DNA of 64,000 nt from Sporomusa ovata DSM 2662 (GTDB taxonomy: Bacteria > Bacillota > Negativicutes > Sporomusales > Sporomusaceae), in assembly GCF_000445445.1 (NCBI RefSeq), contig NZ_ASXP01000002.1, positions 434,001 through 498,000 on the forward strand. The letters run 5' to 3'. Of this stretch, positions 8,787 through 17,880 are shown one piece after another (within the stretch, counting starts at the first letter, position 1; every line of letters starts with the position of its first letter). Position numbers and translations under genes: made by a program. The notes beneath the pieces are model-generated. The model searched no databases. It was not told where the DNA came from and saw only the letters and a list, made by a program, of their open reading frames with translations.

Positions 8787-8824
8787 GCCCTTCATAGGAC
8801 ACAGCTAGGTGCCCTATGAAGGGC
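8787..8824. repeat. 12-bp inverted repeat
   Basis: GCCCTTCATAGG and CCTATGAAGGGC flank a 13-nt spacer. There is no T-run on the plus side. It overlaps the start of the small reading frame at 8816 and could be an attenuator or a terminator for the porin relic. Confidence 0.5.
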
Positions 8825-9046
8825 TTACCAATATCTAATACTCCCCACTATGACTTGCTTAAATCCTGGGAATATAATACCATAATACTCAGGTGGAACT
8901 CCCACATATCTATAAAAGAAGTAATAGAATCAACTAAATACCTTGGTCCGCTAGTTGAGAAAGTGCTGTTTGATTTAAAAGCAAATAAGGCAATCCAATA
9001 TTTACTGGATCATGCGGTTATTACGATTGCTGATTTTGCCGCATAA
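8816..9046 (+). CDS. Hypothetical protein, doubtful
   Basis: 76 codons with believable protein composition (SIKEVIESTKYLGPLVEKVL, then AIQYLLDHAVITIADFAA). No clear ribosome site precedes the ATG, and the start lies within an inverted repeat. It ends 34 nt before the glycosyltransferase start, so it could be a small leader gene of that transcript or a truncated gene. No family recognised. Confidence 0.35.
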   Translation: MKGLPISNTPHYDLLKSWEYNTIILRWNSHISIKEVIESTKYLGPLVEKVLFDLKANKAIQYLLDHAVITIADFAA

Positions 9047-9080
9047 AAAGAGATTCCACACTACAGGGAGGTACGGAGAA

Positions 9081-9917
9081 TTGAGGAATGCTATTGTCAT
9101 ATTTACAAAGGTCCCCAAAATTGGTGACAACAAGACTCGGCTCACAACAGAACGTGGCGGCATTTTAACAGTTGAAGAAGCAAAGGAATTTTATGAGGCT
9201 TCTCTGTTAGATGTAATTGATAGCTGTATTGCTGCAAATTGCGGTGATGTGTATATTTGCCAAAACCTGAATGGAGATAAAGACTATCTGAATCAGCTCA
9301 TTGAATCAACGTTCGGCAAAGAAGCAATAAAGGAAATCTTCACAGATGAGGGCCGCTCTTTCGATCAGGGCATGCAATATGCGGTTGATTACATATTTAA
9401 AGATGGTTCCGGTCAAAGGCTGGCAGACAGTGTTTTTATTATGGGTGGAGATATCCCTTCACTTCAGCCCTCCACGATACGAGAAGCAGTAAAAAAACTT
9501 GAGCTAATTGCATCCGGCCCCCAAGCATTTACTTGTGTAAAGCAGACAGAAATAGTAAATCCAACGATTGGCGCAGGAATCATTGAGTCTGTCGATCAAG
9601 AAGGTGGCTTTAATTTAATTGGGTACACTTACTCAACACCATTTTCTTTTAATGGCGTTTTCTATAATCCAGACGGCGTAACAGCCTTGGACATGATTGC
9701 TTTTAAAGCTGCGGAACATACTATTCCTATTATGCTCGTGGAAATGATTCCGGACATTGATCTGCCGGTAGATCTGGCCAGCTTTCTCCCTGTATTAAAC
9801 ACTCTTAAAATTGTTCAGCAATACGATTCAAATATTATGTTGCCTAAAAGAACGATCCGCTATTTGGAAGAATTAGGCCTTCAAACTACAGCCCCGGTAT
9901 CTAAAATTGTTGACTAA
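9081..9917 (+). CDS. TIGR04282/DUF2064-family glycosyltransferase-like protein
   Basis: 278 aa from a TTG at 9081, chosen because AGGGAGGT at 9065-9072 is ideally spaced. It opens RNAIVIFTKVPKIGDNKTRL, the nucleotide-sugar-binding-like start of the family (AIVIFTK.P..G..KTRL). It has MGGDIPSL, equivalent to the GxD motif of GT-A folds. Members are often found with radical-SAM/selenium-linked genes and are predicted transferases acting on an unknown acceptor. No such partner is seen here. Confidence 0.8.
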   Translation: MRNAIVIFTKVPKIGDNKTRLTTERGGILTVEEAKEFYEASLLDVIDSCIAANCGDVYICQNLNGDKDYLNQLIESTFGKEAIKEIFTDEGRSFDQGMQYAVDYIFKDGSGQRLADSVFIMGGDIPSLQPSTIREAVKKLELIASGPQAFTCVKQTEIVNPTIGAGIIESVDQEGGFNLIGYTYSTPFSFNGVFYNPDGVTALDMIAFKAAEHTIPIMLVEMIPDIDLPVDLASFLPVLNTLKIVQQYDSNIMLPKRTIRYLEELGLQTTAPVSKIVD

Positions 9918-10400
9918 CCTCACTTTAGCATCATTTATTTTACGGAACCCTCAGCAGTTCCACGGGAATGCGCTCTTTACTAGGCGTAAATGAGACTAAA
10001 TTCTAATAAGAGCGGAAATACTTGGCGAAGCAATTCGTCAAAATACAATTTTAAAATGCAGTGTAATCAGACAGTATATAGATCACCTTGTTCCAACCGA
10101 GAAAATTGTTATGCTGCAGGAGAAATAGGTCTGACTTGTTCTCCCAAAAACGGCCCCCGGCACACGCCAGGGGCTGAACTATGGTTACATCACTTTTTCC
10201 ATTCCAGCGCGAGAAACTAATAGTCAGAAGTACTATTCGAACTGCAAAAGATTCTTAACAAAAGTACAACGATGACTAATATAAGCCAAGTCCAATCACG
10301 CTCCGGAGTGAGAGAATCACAACCACAACTAAAGAACATGGCCATATACCTCCGCGTAAATAACCTATCAATGTAATTTATGACCGGCAGAGAAAAACTG
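9918..10400. other. Intergenic stretch without a supported gene
   Basis: Contains a GC-rich hairpin at about 10153-10174 (GCCCCC/GGGGC arms) that on the minus strand is followed by a TTTTT run, a likely terminator for the large gene at 10401. Short open frames here have no ribosome sites and no family likeness. Confidence 0.5.
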
Positions 10401-13346
10401 TTACTTGTAGATAATACCCTTAAAGCTCCTCCCGTCAATTTTGACCTGGAAGGCCTCCTGCCGTCTAACCAGCTTAACATGTTTTGTTTGCTGCAGGACA
10501 GGTTGTTTGAGCAGCCACTCCCAATTGAGCATCCCCTCAGCTTCATTATCATATTGAATATGGAAGTATCCCATATGGGTAGCCGTCAAATTATGAAAAA
10601 AATGACTGCCAAGCGAAGGTTCGGGACGGAGGTCTTTCAGATCGACTTCCACAATAATCAGCGCCTGGGACATTTGCTCCCATGCCAGAGGAATTCCCAG
10701 CCATCGATCCGATGTTCCCATCCGCCCAAAACCAACGAGAATACATCGGCGCCCTCCCTTGGACAGCCTCTTGTTCAGCTCACTGATTTCACTGGCAATT
10801 TGCACACTTTTCTGCAAATTAAAGGTCTCAGGGTCTACAAAAATGATATCGTGGATATTTTGATAGATTCCGTTACCAATGGTGCGTTTACTGTAACACC
10901 AGGACTCTATCGACTCGTCCATATTGATCTGGAAAGCTTCTCTGCCGACCACCATCGGCCTAATCTGCAAGAAATTAAACTCCTTAGGTTTGTTTGCATC
11001 CTTAGGAATATTGACGGCAAATTCAATTTCAACATCTGTGCCAAACGATTGTTTTCCTAGTCTCAACAAGTCTTTAATAATTTGCGTCAGTGGCAGCCTG
11101 TTGTACTTGAGAATGGGCGCAAACGTCACCAATTTGGGACCCGCTTGATATACATTGTCATAAATGCAATCATCTTCAGCCGAATAAGTGCTGCCGATAT
11201 ACTCCAGTGACTGATCTTTATATGCCTGAGAAACTGTCAGTTTCTTGTAAATATAGTTTTCGTCGGCATGCAGCGTGATACCGGCAGATTCTTCGATATT
11301 AATAGCATAGAATGCATTTTGCGATTTTTTTAAATACTCCCTGGGACCAGAAACGAGCGGGTTGAGTTTGGGATGAGCCGGGGAGAAACGGTATACCCAC
11401 TCACCCTCAACAATGGCTTTTCCTAATCCCAGCGCCAGACTTACTGTCCCCTCTTCCGGCTGCAACGGATAATAAGGATAAAAATTATAGGATTGAGCCA
11501 CGCCGGAAATGGCTGGGTAATAAAGGTCGCCATAGAGTTCGCCAACCAATTCCTGAATCAGGACAGCCATTTTTTCTTCTTCAATCCGAATATCCGCATT
11601 CTTGGCATATTGCACCGGAGCCGCATAAAACACGGAAGCATAAACAAGCTTAACCGCATCCGCAAGCTGTTTACACCGAACTTCACAGTCTGCGTGACTG
11701 TTGGGAACTACATAGGTATTGTAGATACCGGCAAAAGGCAATATTCTCGAATCCTCCAGGATGCTCGATGAGCGCACTGCGAGCGGACATTTTATATGTT
11801 GGGTCAAGACACGCAGATTTTCTTGCGTAGCAGTTGGCAAAGGGCTTTGGGTGAATTTTTGCGCAATCGCTGCTTCTGTTGGGTTAGTGGCAAGAAAAGA
11901 GTAAAGTTCATTCTCTTCAATAAATTTTTCAAAAACATCACTGCCAATAACAAATGACCGCGGCACCTTGACCTTCATGTCTTCATATTTATCTGTCAGC
12001 TGGGCCTTGGCAATCATTACGTTCATATAGGCAACCCCTCTGGCCTTCCCGCCCAAGGAGCCTGTCCCCAGTTTAATGAACGCATTCTCCATATCCTTTT
12101 TGGAAAGTCCTGCAAAATCAAGAACTAAACCAGATTGGTATTTTTGAAAATAATCATTTAACACTGTTAGGATATAGGCTCGAATATCAGACGCCCTGCC
12201 CACTTGCTCTGTGTCCACAAATCGCAATTTGTCCGCCACTTCAACTTCAACCCGCGCACGAAACCAGCGCGAAAAGTGATTTTTGGTCGCATGATAGTAC
12301 AGACTCTCATCTGGCAGATCACGAATTATCCTTTCTAAACTGGTGATGTCGTTTGCTTCAGCAATAACTCTTCCATCAGGATACTTAAACACAAAAGAAC
12401 CAAACCCGTAGTTTTCCAGAATGTAGGTACGAAGATTGTGCAGTAGATTAGGCGAGTTTTTGTTCAGAAAATCCAAATGCAATGCAATCGCTCGTTCCGC
12501 ATTCTCCAATTCCTCTGATTGTAATAAAAACGGCAGGTCGGGGATCATCTCCCGTACTCTTTGGTTCAATTCAAAGCCAGCTAAGGGATTAAGCTCTCCT
12601 GCCATAGGAAACCTTACATCTGAAATTATTCCCAATAAATTGTAGCGATACTTGCTGATAATTGCCATTGCTTCTTCATAGGTTTCCGCAAGCAGAATCT
12701 TCGGCCTAAGGCGAACTCTAAGCAACCCATGGTTGATATTCATAGCATGCAACACCAAGCAGCGAGTTTGTGTCAAAATCTCCGTATAAATAATAGGCAA
12801 AATCTGCGAATAATACGCCGGAGAATCCTCTACCAAAAGGATGGACTGAACTCCCAACTTACTATCTGCCGCTAAATTTTGCTGGTCCTCAATATATTTA
12901 ATAATCGCTAATAAAACCCTGTTGTCTCCTGACCAGTGAAATACCCTGTTGATACAAGAAATTTTCCGGATTCGGGCAATCATTTCCGGAGTCAACCGGT
13001 CATAGAAAAGCATAACAATCGGAATGTCCGGGTAGGTTTTATGGATTTTTGTTTCAACCTCAAATGAGCTCATGTCGCTTATGCGGGACATAGTAATAAT
13101 CAGATGAATGGTTCTGGTTTCCAATTCTTCGCAAGCATCTTCCCCGTTGGCTACCCAATGAATCCTGGGGATAAAAGGAATACTCAAATCGTTGAACTGA
13201 TGGTAAATTTGCTCGGCTAACTGTCCATCTTCTTCCAGGACATATGCGTCGTACTCAGTAGATATCAACAGTATTTCCGTAACCCTGAATTTCATTAGGT
13301 CATGAATACCTAAAAAACGGGCCTTCATATCACCGAATTTCTTCAT
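10401..13346 (-). CDS. Receiver-like/PEP-synthase-like fusion protein
   Basis: 981 aa. The N-terminal third contains two response-regulator-like regions (near residue 24, ILLISTEYDAYVLEED, and near residue 168, ILLVEDSPAY). Residues about 440-800 match the pyruvate/PEP-binding, ATP-grasp-like domain of PEP synthase and pyruvate phosphate dikinase: LGGKARG, CPLAVRSSSILEDS, LALGLGKAIVEGE and FLQIRPM. The phospho-His and PEP-binding C-terminal domains of true PPDK are not evident. It may be a nucleotide-dependent regulator or phosphotransfer protein of unknown target. AGGAGAAG precedes the ATG. It is divergent from gdhA. Confidence 0.8.
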   Translation of the reverse strand: MKKFGDMKARFLGIHDLMKFRVTEILLISTEYDAYVLEEDGQLAEQIYHQFNDLSIPFIPRIHWVANGEDACEELETRTIHLIITMSRISDMSSFEVETKIHKTYPDIPIVMLFYDRLTPEMIARIRKISCINRVFHWSGDNRVLLAIIKYIEDQQNLAADSKLGVQSILLVEDSPAYYSQILPIIYTEILTQTRCLVLHAMNINHGLLRVRLRPKILLAETYEEAMAIISKYRYNLLGIISDVRFPMAGELNPLAGFELNQRVREMIPDLPFLLQSEELENAERAIALHLDFLNKNSPNLLHNLRTYILENYGFGSFVFKYPDGRVIAEANDITSLERIIRDLPDESLYYHATKNHFSRWFRARVEVEVADKLRFVDTEQVGRASDIRAYILTVLNDYFQKYQSGLVLDFAGLSKKDMENAFIKLGTGSLGGKARGVAYMNVMIAKAQLTDKYEDMKVKVPRSFVIGSDVFEKFIEENELYSFLATNPTEAAIAQKFTQSPLPTATQENLRVLTQHIKCPLAVRSSSILEDSRILPFAGIYNTYVVPNSHADCEVRCKQLADAVKLVYASVFYAAPVQYAKNADIRIEEEKMAVLIQELVGELYGDLYYPAISGVAQSYNFYPYYPLQPEEGTVSLALGLGKAIVEGEWVYRFSPAHPKLNPLVSGPREYLKKSQNAFYAINIEESAGITLHADENYIYKKLTVSQAYKDQSLEYIGSTYSAEDDCIYDNVYQAGPKLVTFAPILKYNRLPLTQIIKDLLRLGKQSFGTDVEIEFAVNIPKDANKPKEFNFLQIRPMVVGREAFQINMDESIESWCYSKRTIGNGIYQNIHDIIFVDPETFNLQKSVQIASEISELNKRLSKGGRRCILVGFGRMGTSDRWLGIPLAWEQMSQALIIVEVDLKDLRPEPSLGSHFFHNLTATHMGYFHIQYDNEAEGMLNWEWLLKQPVLQQTKHVKLVRRQEAFQVKIDGRSFKGIIYK

Positions 13347-13575
13347 AGCACTTCTCCTATTCCCTGAAATAATCTCAGCAAACCTTGCTATCAGTATATA
13401 CTAAATTGAAATACTAAATTTATATACTCCGCCGAAGGTAAGGATGTGACATTTGTGTAGAATTTTGTCCTGAAAAGACTCGAATTAATTGAATTCAGTA
13501 ACGTATATGCTGTTCAGAAGCGTAAGTAAAGCTAATTGGATGTATTACCAACAAAACATTTAGGGGGATTATGAC

Positions 13576-14931
13576 ATGACTACAAATGCTCAAAAGTACT
13601 GTGATGAACTCTATCGCCGCGTTGTCGAACGAAACGCAAACGAACCTGAATTCCATCAAACAATCCAAGAAGTTATGGGTTCTTTGGTGCCTGTTCTTGA
13701 GAAAAATCCCGAATATATCGAACTGGGAATTATGGAGAGAATTGTAGAGCCGGAGCGCCAATTTATTTTCCGTGTACCTTGGATGGATGACACTGGCAGG
13801 GTAAGAGTGAACCGCGGCTTTAGGGTTCAGTTCAATAGTGCGATTGGACCTTACAAAGGTGGCTTGCGTTTTCACCCGTCGGTTAACAATGGTATCATTA
13901 AGTTCCTCGGTTTTGAACAGATCTTCAAGAATTCACTGACGAGTTTACCGATGGGCGGCGGCAAAGGCGGCTCCGATTTTGATCCGAAAGGCAAATCAGA
14001 TGCCGAGGTTATGCGATTCTGCCAGAGTTTCATGACCGAGCTATATCGTTATGTCGGCCCTAATACAGATGTACCGGCCGGTGACCTTGGCGTCGGTGGC
14101 CGGGAAATTGGCTACCTTTTTGGACAATATAAGAGACTACTAGGCAATTATGAAAATGGTGTTATAACTGGAAAAGGCCTTTCTTTTGGCGGCAGCCTGG
14201 CTCGCCCGGAAGCTACAGGCTTCGGGATCGTGTATTTCTGTCATGAAATGTTGAAAGCTAAAGGAACATCTTTTGCGGGCAAGACTGTCGCAGTATCCGG
14301 TTTTGGCAATGTTACCTGGGGCACAGTGAAAAAGGTTACTGAATTGGGCGGCAAGGTTGTTACCCTCTCAGGTCCTGACGGATATATATATGATCCTGAC
14401 GGTGTTAGTGGCGAAAAAATTGAATATCTACTCGAAATGAGGGCGTCTTGCCGCGATCAGGTTGAAGATTACGCTGAGAAGTTTGGCGTTACATTCTTTC
14501 CGGGTGAAAATCCTTGGGGTGCTAAAGTTGACGTTATTATCCCCTGTGCTACTCAAAACGAGATCCTTATCGAAGACGCTATAAAGATTGTCGCGAACAG
14601 GGTGAAATTTGTTTGTGAAGGATCAAATATGCCTTGTACTAACGACGCAATTGAGTACTTCCTGGCTAATGGCGTATATCTTGGACCGTCAAAAGCAGCC
14701 AATGCCGGCGGCGTGGCCGTTTCCGGTCTTGAAATGTCTCAAAACAGCATGCGGATAGCCTGGTCATTTGAAGAGGTTGATGCTAAACTCAAAACAATTA
14801 TGCTTAACATTTTTAAAAATTCCAGCAAGGCGGCAGAAGATTATGGCTTTAAGGACAACCTGGTTGTTGGCGCCAACATAACTGGGTTTATTAAAGTCGC
14901 TGAAGCAATGAAAGCGCAAGGTTTAGTATAA
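13576..14931 (+). CDS. gdhA: NADP-type glutamate dehydrogenase
   Basis: 451 aa, full length for the hexameric NADP-dependent class. It carries the substrate-binding MGGGKGGSDFDPKGKS, the GPNTDVPAGDLGVGGREIGY block, and the nucleotide fold SGFGNVTWG. It converts 2-oxoglutarate plus ammonia to glutamate and so assimilates nitrogen. AGGGGGA sits upstream of the ATG at 13576. Two hairpins follow, the first an obvious terminator. It is single-gene and divergent from the receiver/PEP-synthase-like gene, with a shared 230-nt upstream region. Confidence 0.95.
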   Translation: MTTNAQKYCDELYRRVVERNANEPEFHQTIQEVMGSLVPVLEKNPEYIELGIMERIVEPERQFIFRVPWMDDTGRVRVNRGFRVQFNSAIGPYKGGLRFHPSVNNGIIKFLGFEQIFKNSLTSLPMGGGKGGSDFDPKGKSDAEVMRFCQSFMTELYRYVGPNTDVPAGDLGVGGREIGYLFGQYKRLLGNYENGVITGKGLSFGGSLARPEATGFGIVYFCHEMLKAKGTSFAGKTVAVSGFGNVTWGTVKKVTELGGKVVTLSGPDGYIYDPDGVSGEKIEYLLEMRASCRDQVEDYAEKFGVTFFPGENPWGAKVDVIIPCATQNEILIEDAIKIVANRVKFVCEGSNMPCTNDAIEYFLANGVYLGPSKAANAGGVAVSGLEMSQNSMRIAWSFEEVDAKLKTIMLNIFKNSSKAAEDYGFKDNLVVGANITGFIKVAEAMKAQGLV

Positions 14932-14954
14932 AAGAACAACTGTGCAGCTGATTG

Positions 14955-15013
14955 GAAGCAATGGGGTATTCGAAGCCTGGGTCTGGCTCGAATACTCCCA
15001 TTGCTTTTTGAGG
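14955..15013 (+). terminator. gdhA terminator
   Basis: AAGCAATGGGGTATTCGA / TCGAATACTCCCATTGCT arms with a 14-nt loop, then TTTTTG, 24 nt after the gdhA stop. Confidence 0.85.
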
Positions 15014-15075
15014 TTAATAGTTTCAACAGTAATCCCCTGTGGACCGCTAATTATCGGCATACCTGAATCATTTAA

Positions 15076-15113
15076 ATATGGGGCTTGGCTAATCGCCAAG
15101 CCCCATATTTATC
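15076..15113. terminator. Second hairpin between gdhA and the metal cluster
   Basis: Perfect 14-bp stem (ATATGGGGCTTGGC / GCCAAGCCCCATAT) with a 5-nt loop. It faces the end of the minus-strand operon at 15158 and can act in both directions. Confidence 0.75.
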
Positions 15114-15157
15114 AGCAAATTTACAACAGCTAATAGTAATGCACTTATAATACAACT

Positions 15158-15910
15158 TTATTCTGATTTCATAGTTACTTTTTGTCCTGTTCTGTATATT
15201 TTACTTCGTTCTAATCCTGATATGATACGCGCTGCACCGGCATTATCCTTAACCACAAAGCTAGATAAGTCATTAACACCAAAAGAAAACAACTCTGGTG
15301 CCAAAGGAGTAAAAGGTCCAACAATTATGACATAAGCATTTTTGGCTAGTTCCAACATACGTGGTAATGTTTTATAAACCAGGCTGGTACAACTAAGAAT
15401 GACAAAATTGCTTTCCGGCAAGATATATTCAGCAGCCGCTTCAGGGTAATCACCTTCCAGCGGGTCACGTTCAATTATTGCAAGCTCGCATACTGGTTGG
15501 AACAGTTGCTCAATATAAGGAAAATGACCGTAAACGGCAACTTTTTTATTTTTTATTACATTTTGATAGGCAATAAAAGGATCACTAAGGCGATCCTCAC
15601 TGTACAAACTTTTAGAAAGTGCAATTCCGTTGCCGACTGCCGTTGCCGGCGAATTATACCAGGCGTTTATCGCCGCCATGCCAACAGAGGCTTCAACAAA
15701 ATTCCAGGACTTAATGCATTCCGCCAGTTTTTTCAGCGGCATATTGAGCGATTTCTTCATCGTTTCAGGCAGGCTATCTCCCGGTAAAATTTGGCTAAAG
15801 CCACATCCATTGCCGCTGCGTATAAGCACAGCATAAGTGCCGCAAATAAACTCATCAACAAGGGACTCCTCCGGTATTCCTTCAATTAAGGCATCATATA
15901 ATTCCCACAT
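15158..15910 (-). CDS. DUF4213/DUF364 putative heavy-metal-chelation protein
   Basis: 250 aa. The first about 95 residues fit the DUF4213 N-terminal domain and the rest the DUF364 domain (KVAVYGHFPYIEQL, CELAIIERDPLEGDYPE, VILSCTSLVYKTLPRML). Known relatives sit near metal-transport or metal-cofactor genes and are predicted to bind metals or metal-bound ligands; the biochemistry is not established. It is the last gene of the run with the DUF1858-ABC ATPase and GTPase, 64 nt after the ATPase. Ribosome site GAAGGATTG upstream of the ATG. Confidence 0.85.
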   Translation of the reverse strand: MWELYDALIEGIPEESLVDEFICGTYAVLIRSGNGCGFSQILPGDSLPETMKKSLNMPLKKLAECIKSWNFVEASVGMAAINAWYNSPATAVGNGIALSKSLYSEDRLSDPFIAYQNVIKNKKVAVYGHFPYIEQLFQPVCELAIIERDPLEGDYPEAAAEYILPESNFVILSCTSLVYKTLPRMLELAKNAYVIIVGPFTPLAPELFSFGVNDLSSFVVKDNAGAARIISGLERSKIYRTGQKVTMKSE

Positions 15911-15974
15911 TTTTTCAATCCTTCTCCTTATCCCGCGTTAAAAAAATTTGATTCCTTATAGCCGGCACCCACCG

Positions 15975-17000
15975 CTATAAGACAAACTTCAGAGGATAAA
16001 CTCTTTCACCATACCTCAACTGCTGTCGAATTCCCAGCATAATAGTATCCAGTTTTTCAATGTCCTTCAGACTTTCTATTTCTTCATCCGAAGTTTCCAT
16101 GATTTTATGGATGCCACCGTTCTTTATTACAATACGCTTATCAGCACTCAAAGCAAGCAGTGGATCATGAGTAGAAATCAATACAATTTTTTCATTTTCC
16201 GTTAGCAAGCTAATTGCCTGTTTCCTGTCAATGCCAGCATTTTCGATTTCGTCAATCAGGACAATAGGCGAGGAACTCATATAGGCCGCGTCGGCAATCA
16301 TCAATGCACGGGATTGCCCGCCCGAAAGCTGTGTCACTTTAGTATCCATGGTGAATTTTTCACCAGCCAGTTCATTGGCACAGACAAAACATTGTTTTAT
16401 CACCTGTTCGGCATTTTCACAAAGGCGACTTTTCGCATGCATTGCCAGAAATTCTGCGACATTCAGATCCATAACGAAATTCATATTTTGCGATAACTGC
16501 GCCACCATTTTATTTCCCATATCAAATCGTTCTTCATCGCTCAACGGGTGCTCATTAATTAATATTTGGCGTCTGGTCGGTGTATCGCATTGAGCTAGAC
16601 ACTCGATGTCGCCCAACAGACGGCTTTTCCCTGAACCCGTAGGACCTACAATACTAATAACCTCACCGACCGCCATCGTCAGCGTCACGTTCTCCGCTTC
16701 CCCTTGTTTATTTTTGCCGCCTATAATTGTAATATTTTGTACTTTTTCCCGTTCTTCCCGGTGATTCACCAGCGTTGCCATGAATTTTACTAATTCTTCA
16801 GTTAAGCTGAATACATCAAGTCCGAACTCCTCCAGTTGCTCTGGCAATATTTTTTCTAATGCCTGGGCTACCGTGAGATTTTTCTGCAGATCCTGCAAAT
16901 TATAATTTATAAAAAAATCCTGCACGACCGGATAGTACTTGATGATTTCGGCAATCGTCTTATCTTTGATAATCTCTCTTATTTTTACATTTTGTGCCAT
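15975..17000 (-). CDS. Soluble ABC ATPase with N-terminal DUF1858-like domain
   Basis: 341 aa. Residues about 7-60 resemble DUF1858 (IREIIKDKTIAEIIKYYP...FF). Residues about 85-320 are an ABC ATPase: GPTGSGKSRL Walker A, LSGGQSRAL signature, IVLIDEIENAG Walker B, STHD switch. It has no membrane part and no permease nearby, so it is more like a mechanochemical or trafficking ATPase than a transporter subunit. Its ribosome site overlaps the stop codon of the GTPase gene, 4 nt apart, so the two are translationally coupled. Confidence 0.8.
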   Translation of the reverse strand: MAQNVKIREIIKDKTIAEIIKYYPVVQDFFINYNLQDLQKNLTVAQALEKILPEQLEEFGLDVFSLTEELVKFMATLVNHREEREKVQNITIIGGKNKQGEAENVTLTMAVGEVISIVGPTGSGKSRLLGDIECLAQCDTPTRRQILINEHPLSDEERFDMGNKMVAQLSQNMNFVMDLNVAEFLAMHAKSRLCENAEQVIKQCFVCANELAGEKFTMDTKVTQLSGGQSRALMIADAAYMSSSPIVLIDEIENAGIDRKQAISLLTENEKIVLISTHDPLLALSADKRIVIKNGGIHKIMETSDEEIESLKDIEKLDTIMLGIRQQLRYGERVYPLKFVL

Positions 17001-17004
17001 ATTT

Positions 17005-17691
17005 TCACCTGAATTCCATCTTTTTTAACATTCCCATTTGGTAAGTTTCACCAATTCGCGTTTCTCCGGTACAGTAGGCGCATACTGAAGCAGGCATTGA
17101 GAAACGTAAACGGCGATTTCTCACCGTAGTAATATCTGCAGCATTTTTAACATGTTTGCTCAGCATGAACGCCCCTTGACCGGTAATTCCGTTTACAAAC
17201 AAAATACTGGCACCGGGGTTGACTTGCCGGACATTGAACATAAACACTTCCCGTTCAGCCTGCGAGACGATATCCCCCTTGGTAATCAAAACAATATCCG
17301 CCAGTTTCAGCATAGGCCCAATTTTACGGGGAGTATTAATTCCAGAAAGATTGTCAATAACACAAATGGCAAGAACTCCCTGAATATGTGGAGAGCAGCG
17401 ATTGCATAGACCGGCGCTTTCGCTAATCAGTATATCCAGGCCGGCACGATTTCCCCACTCAACAGCGTCTTCAATATTGCTGATAAAAAAATGATCCGGA
17501 CAGAATTTTCCGGAAAACCCCACTTGAACTTGTACGCCATATTCTTTATAAAGAAGTTGATCAAAAGAAGTCAGGCAGTCAAATTTTATAACACCGACCT
17601 CTTGGCTACTTTCTCTAAGACAATCAATCAGTCTGAGAATTACTGAAGTTTTACCAGAAGAAGGCGCCCCTGATACCGTAATAAGTTTCAT
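17005..17691 (-). CDS. HypB/UreG-like SIMIBI GTPase
   Basis: 228 aa. P-loop SGAPSSGKTSV at residues 7-17, a switch-like ISESAGLCNRCSPH, and guanine-specificity ITKGD. C-terminal Cys motif VCAYCTGE may bind metal. Members of this family insert nickel or move metal/cofactor (HypB, UreG, CobW). The pair CNRC plus CAYC is suggestive of a metal site. Coupled to the DUF1858-ABC gene, so probably an energy-using metal-delivery module. GGGAGAGGT ribosome site. Confidence 0.85.
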   Translation of the reverse strand: MKLITVSGAPSSGKTSVILRLIDCLRESSQEVGVIKFDCLTSFDQLLYKEYGVQVQVGFSGKFCPDHFFISNIEDAVEWGNRAGLDILISESAGLCNRCSPHIQGVLAICVIDNLSGINTPRKIGPMLKLADIVLITKGDIVSQAEREVFMFNVRQVNPGASILFVNGITGQGAFMLSKHVKNAADITTVRNRRLRFSMPASVCAYCTGETRIGETYQMGMLKKMEFR

Positions 17692-17828
17692 ACCTCTCCC
17701 TCCAAAAACTCAATTACCTGGCTGGCACACCATTCCCAGCAGGATTAACACCATGTGTTATCAATATATATACTTGCGTTTTCTTCCTTACAAAACATGA
17801 TACTATTAAATATAATATAAATCAATAT

Positions 17829-17876
17829 ATGATATGTTAATTTGTTTTAGTTTGTTTATGTTGTTTTTTGTTTCAA
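17829..17876 (-). promoter_or_regulatory. Candidate operator upstream of the GTPase operon
   Basis: ATGATATGTT (17829-17838) followed by repeated TTTGTTT blocks to about 17874. The same 10-mer and similar repeats lie at 19089-19130, upstream of the binding-protein gene. Distance to the GTPase start is about 140-185 nt, similar to the second copy. Confidence 0.4.
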
Positions 17877-17880
17877 AACT

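Noticed and set aside
10380..11060. Plus-strand 226-codon frame
   Set aside because: Antisense to the strongly supported receiver/PEP-synthase-like protein; no independent support.
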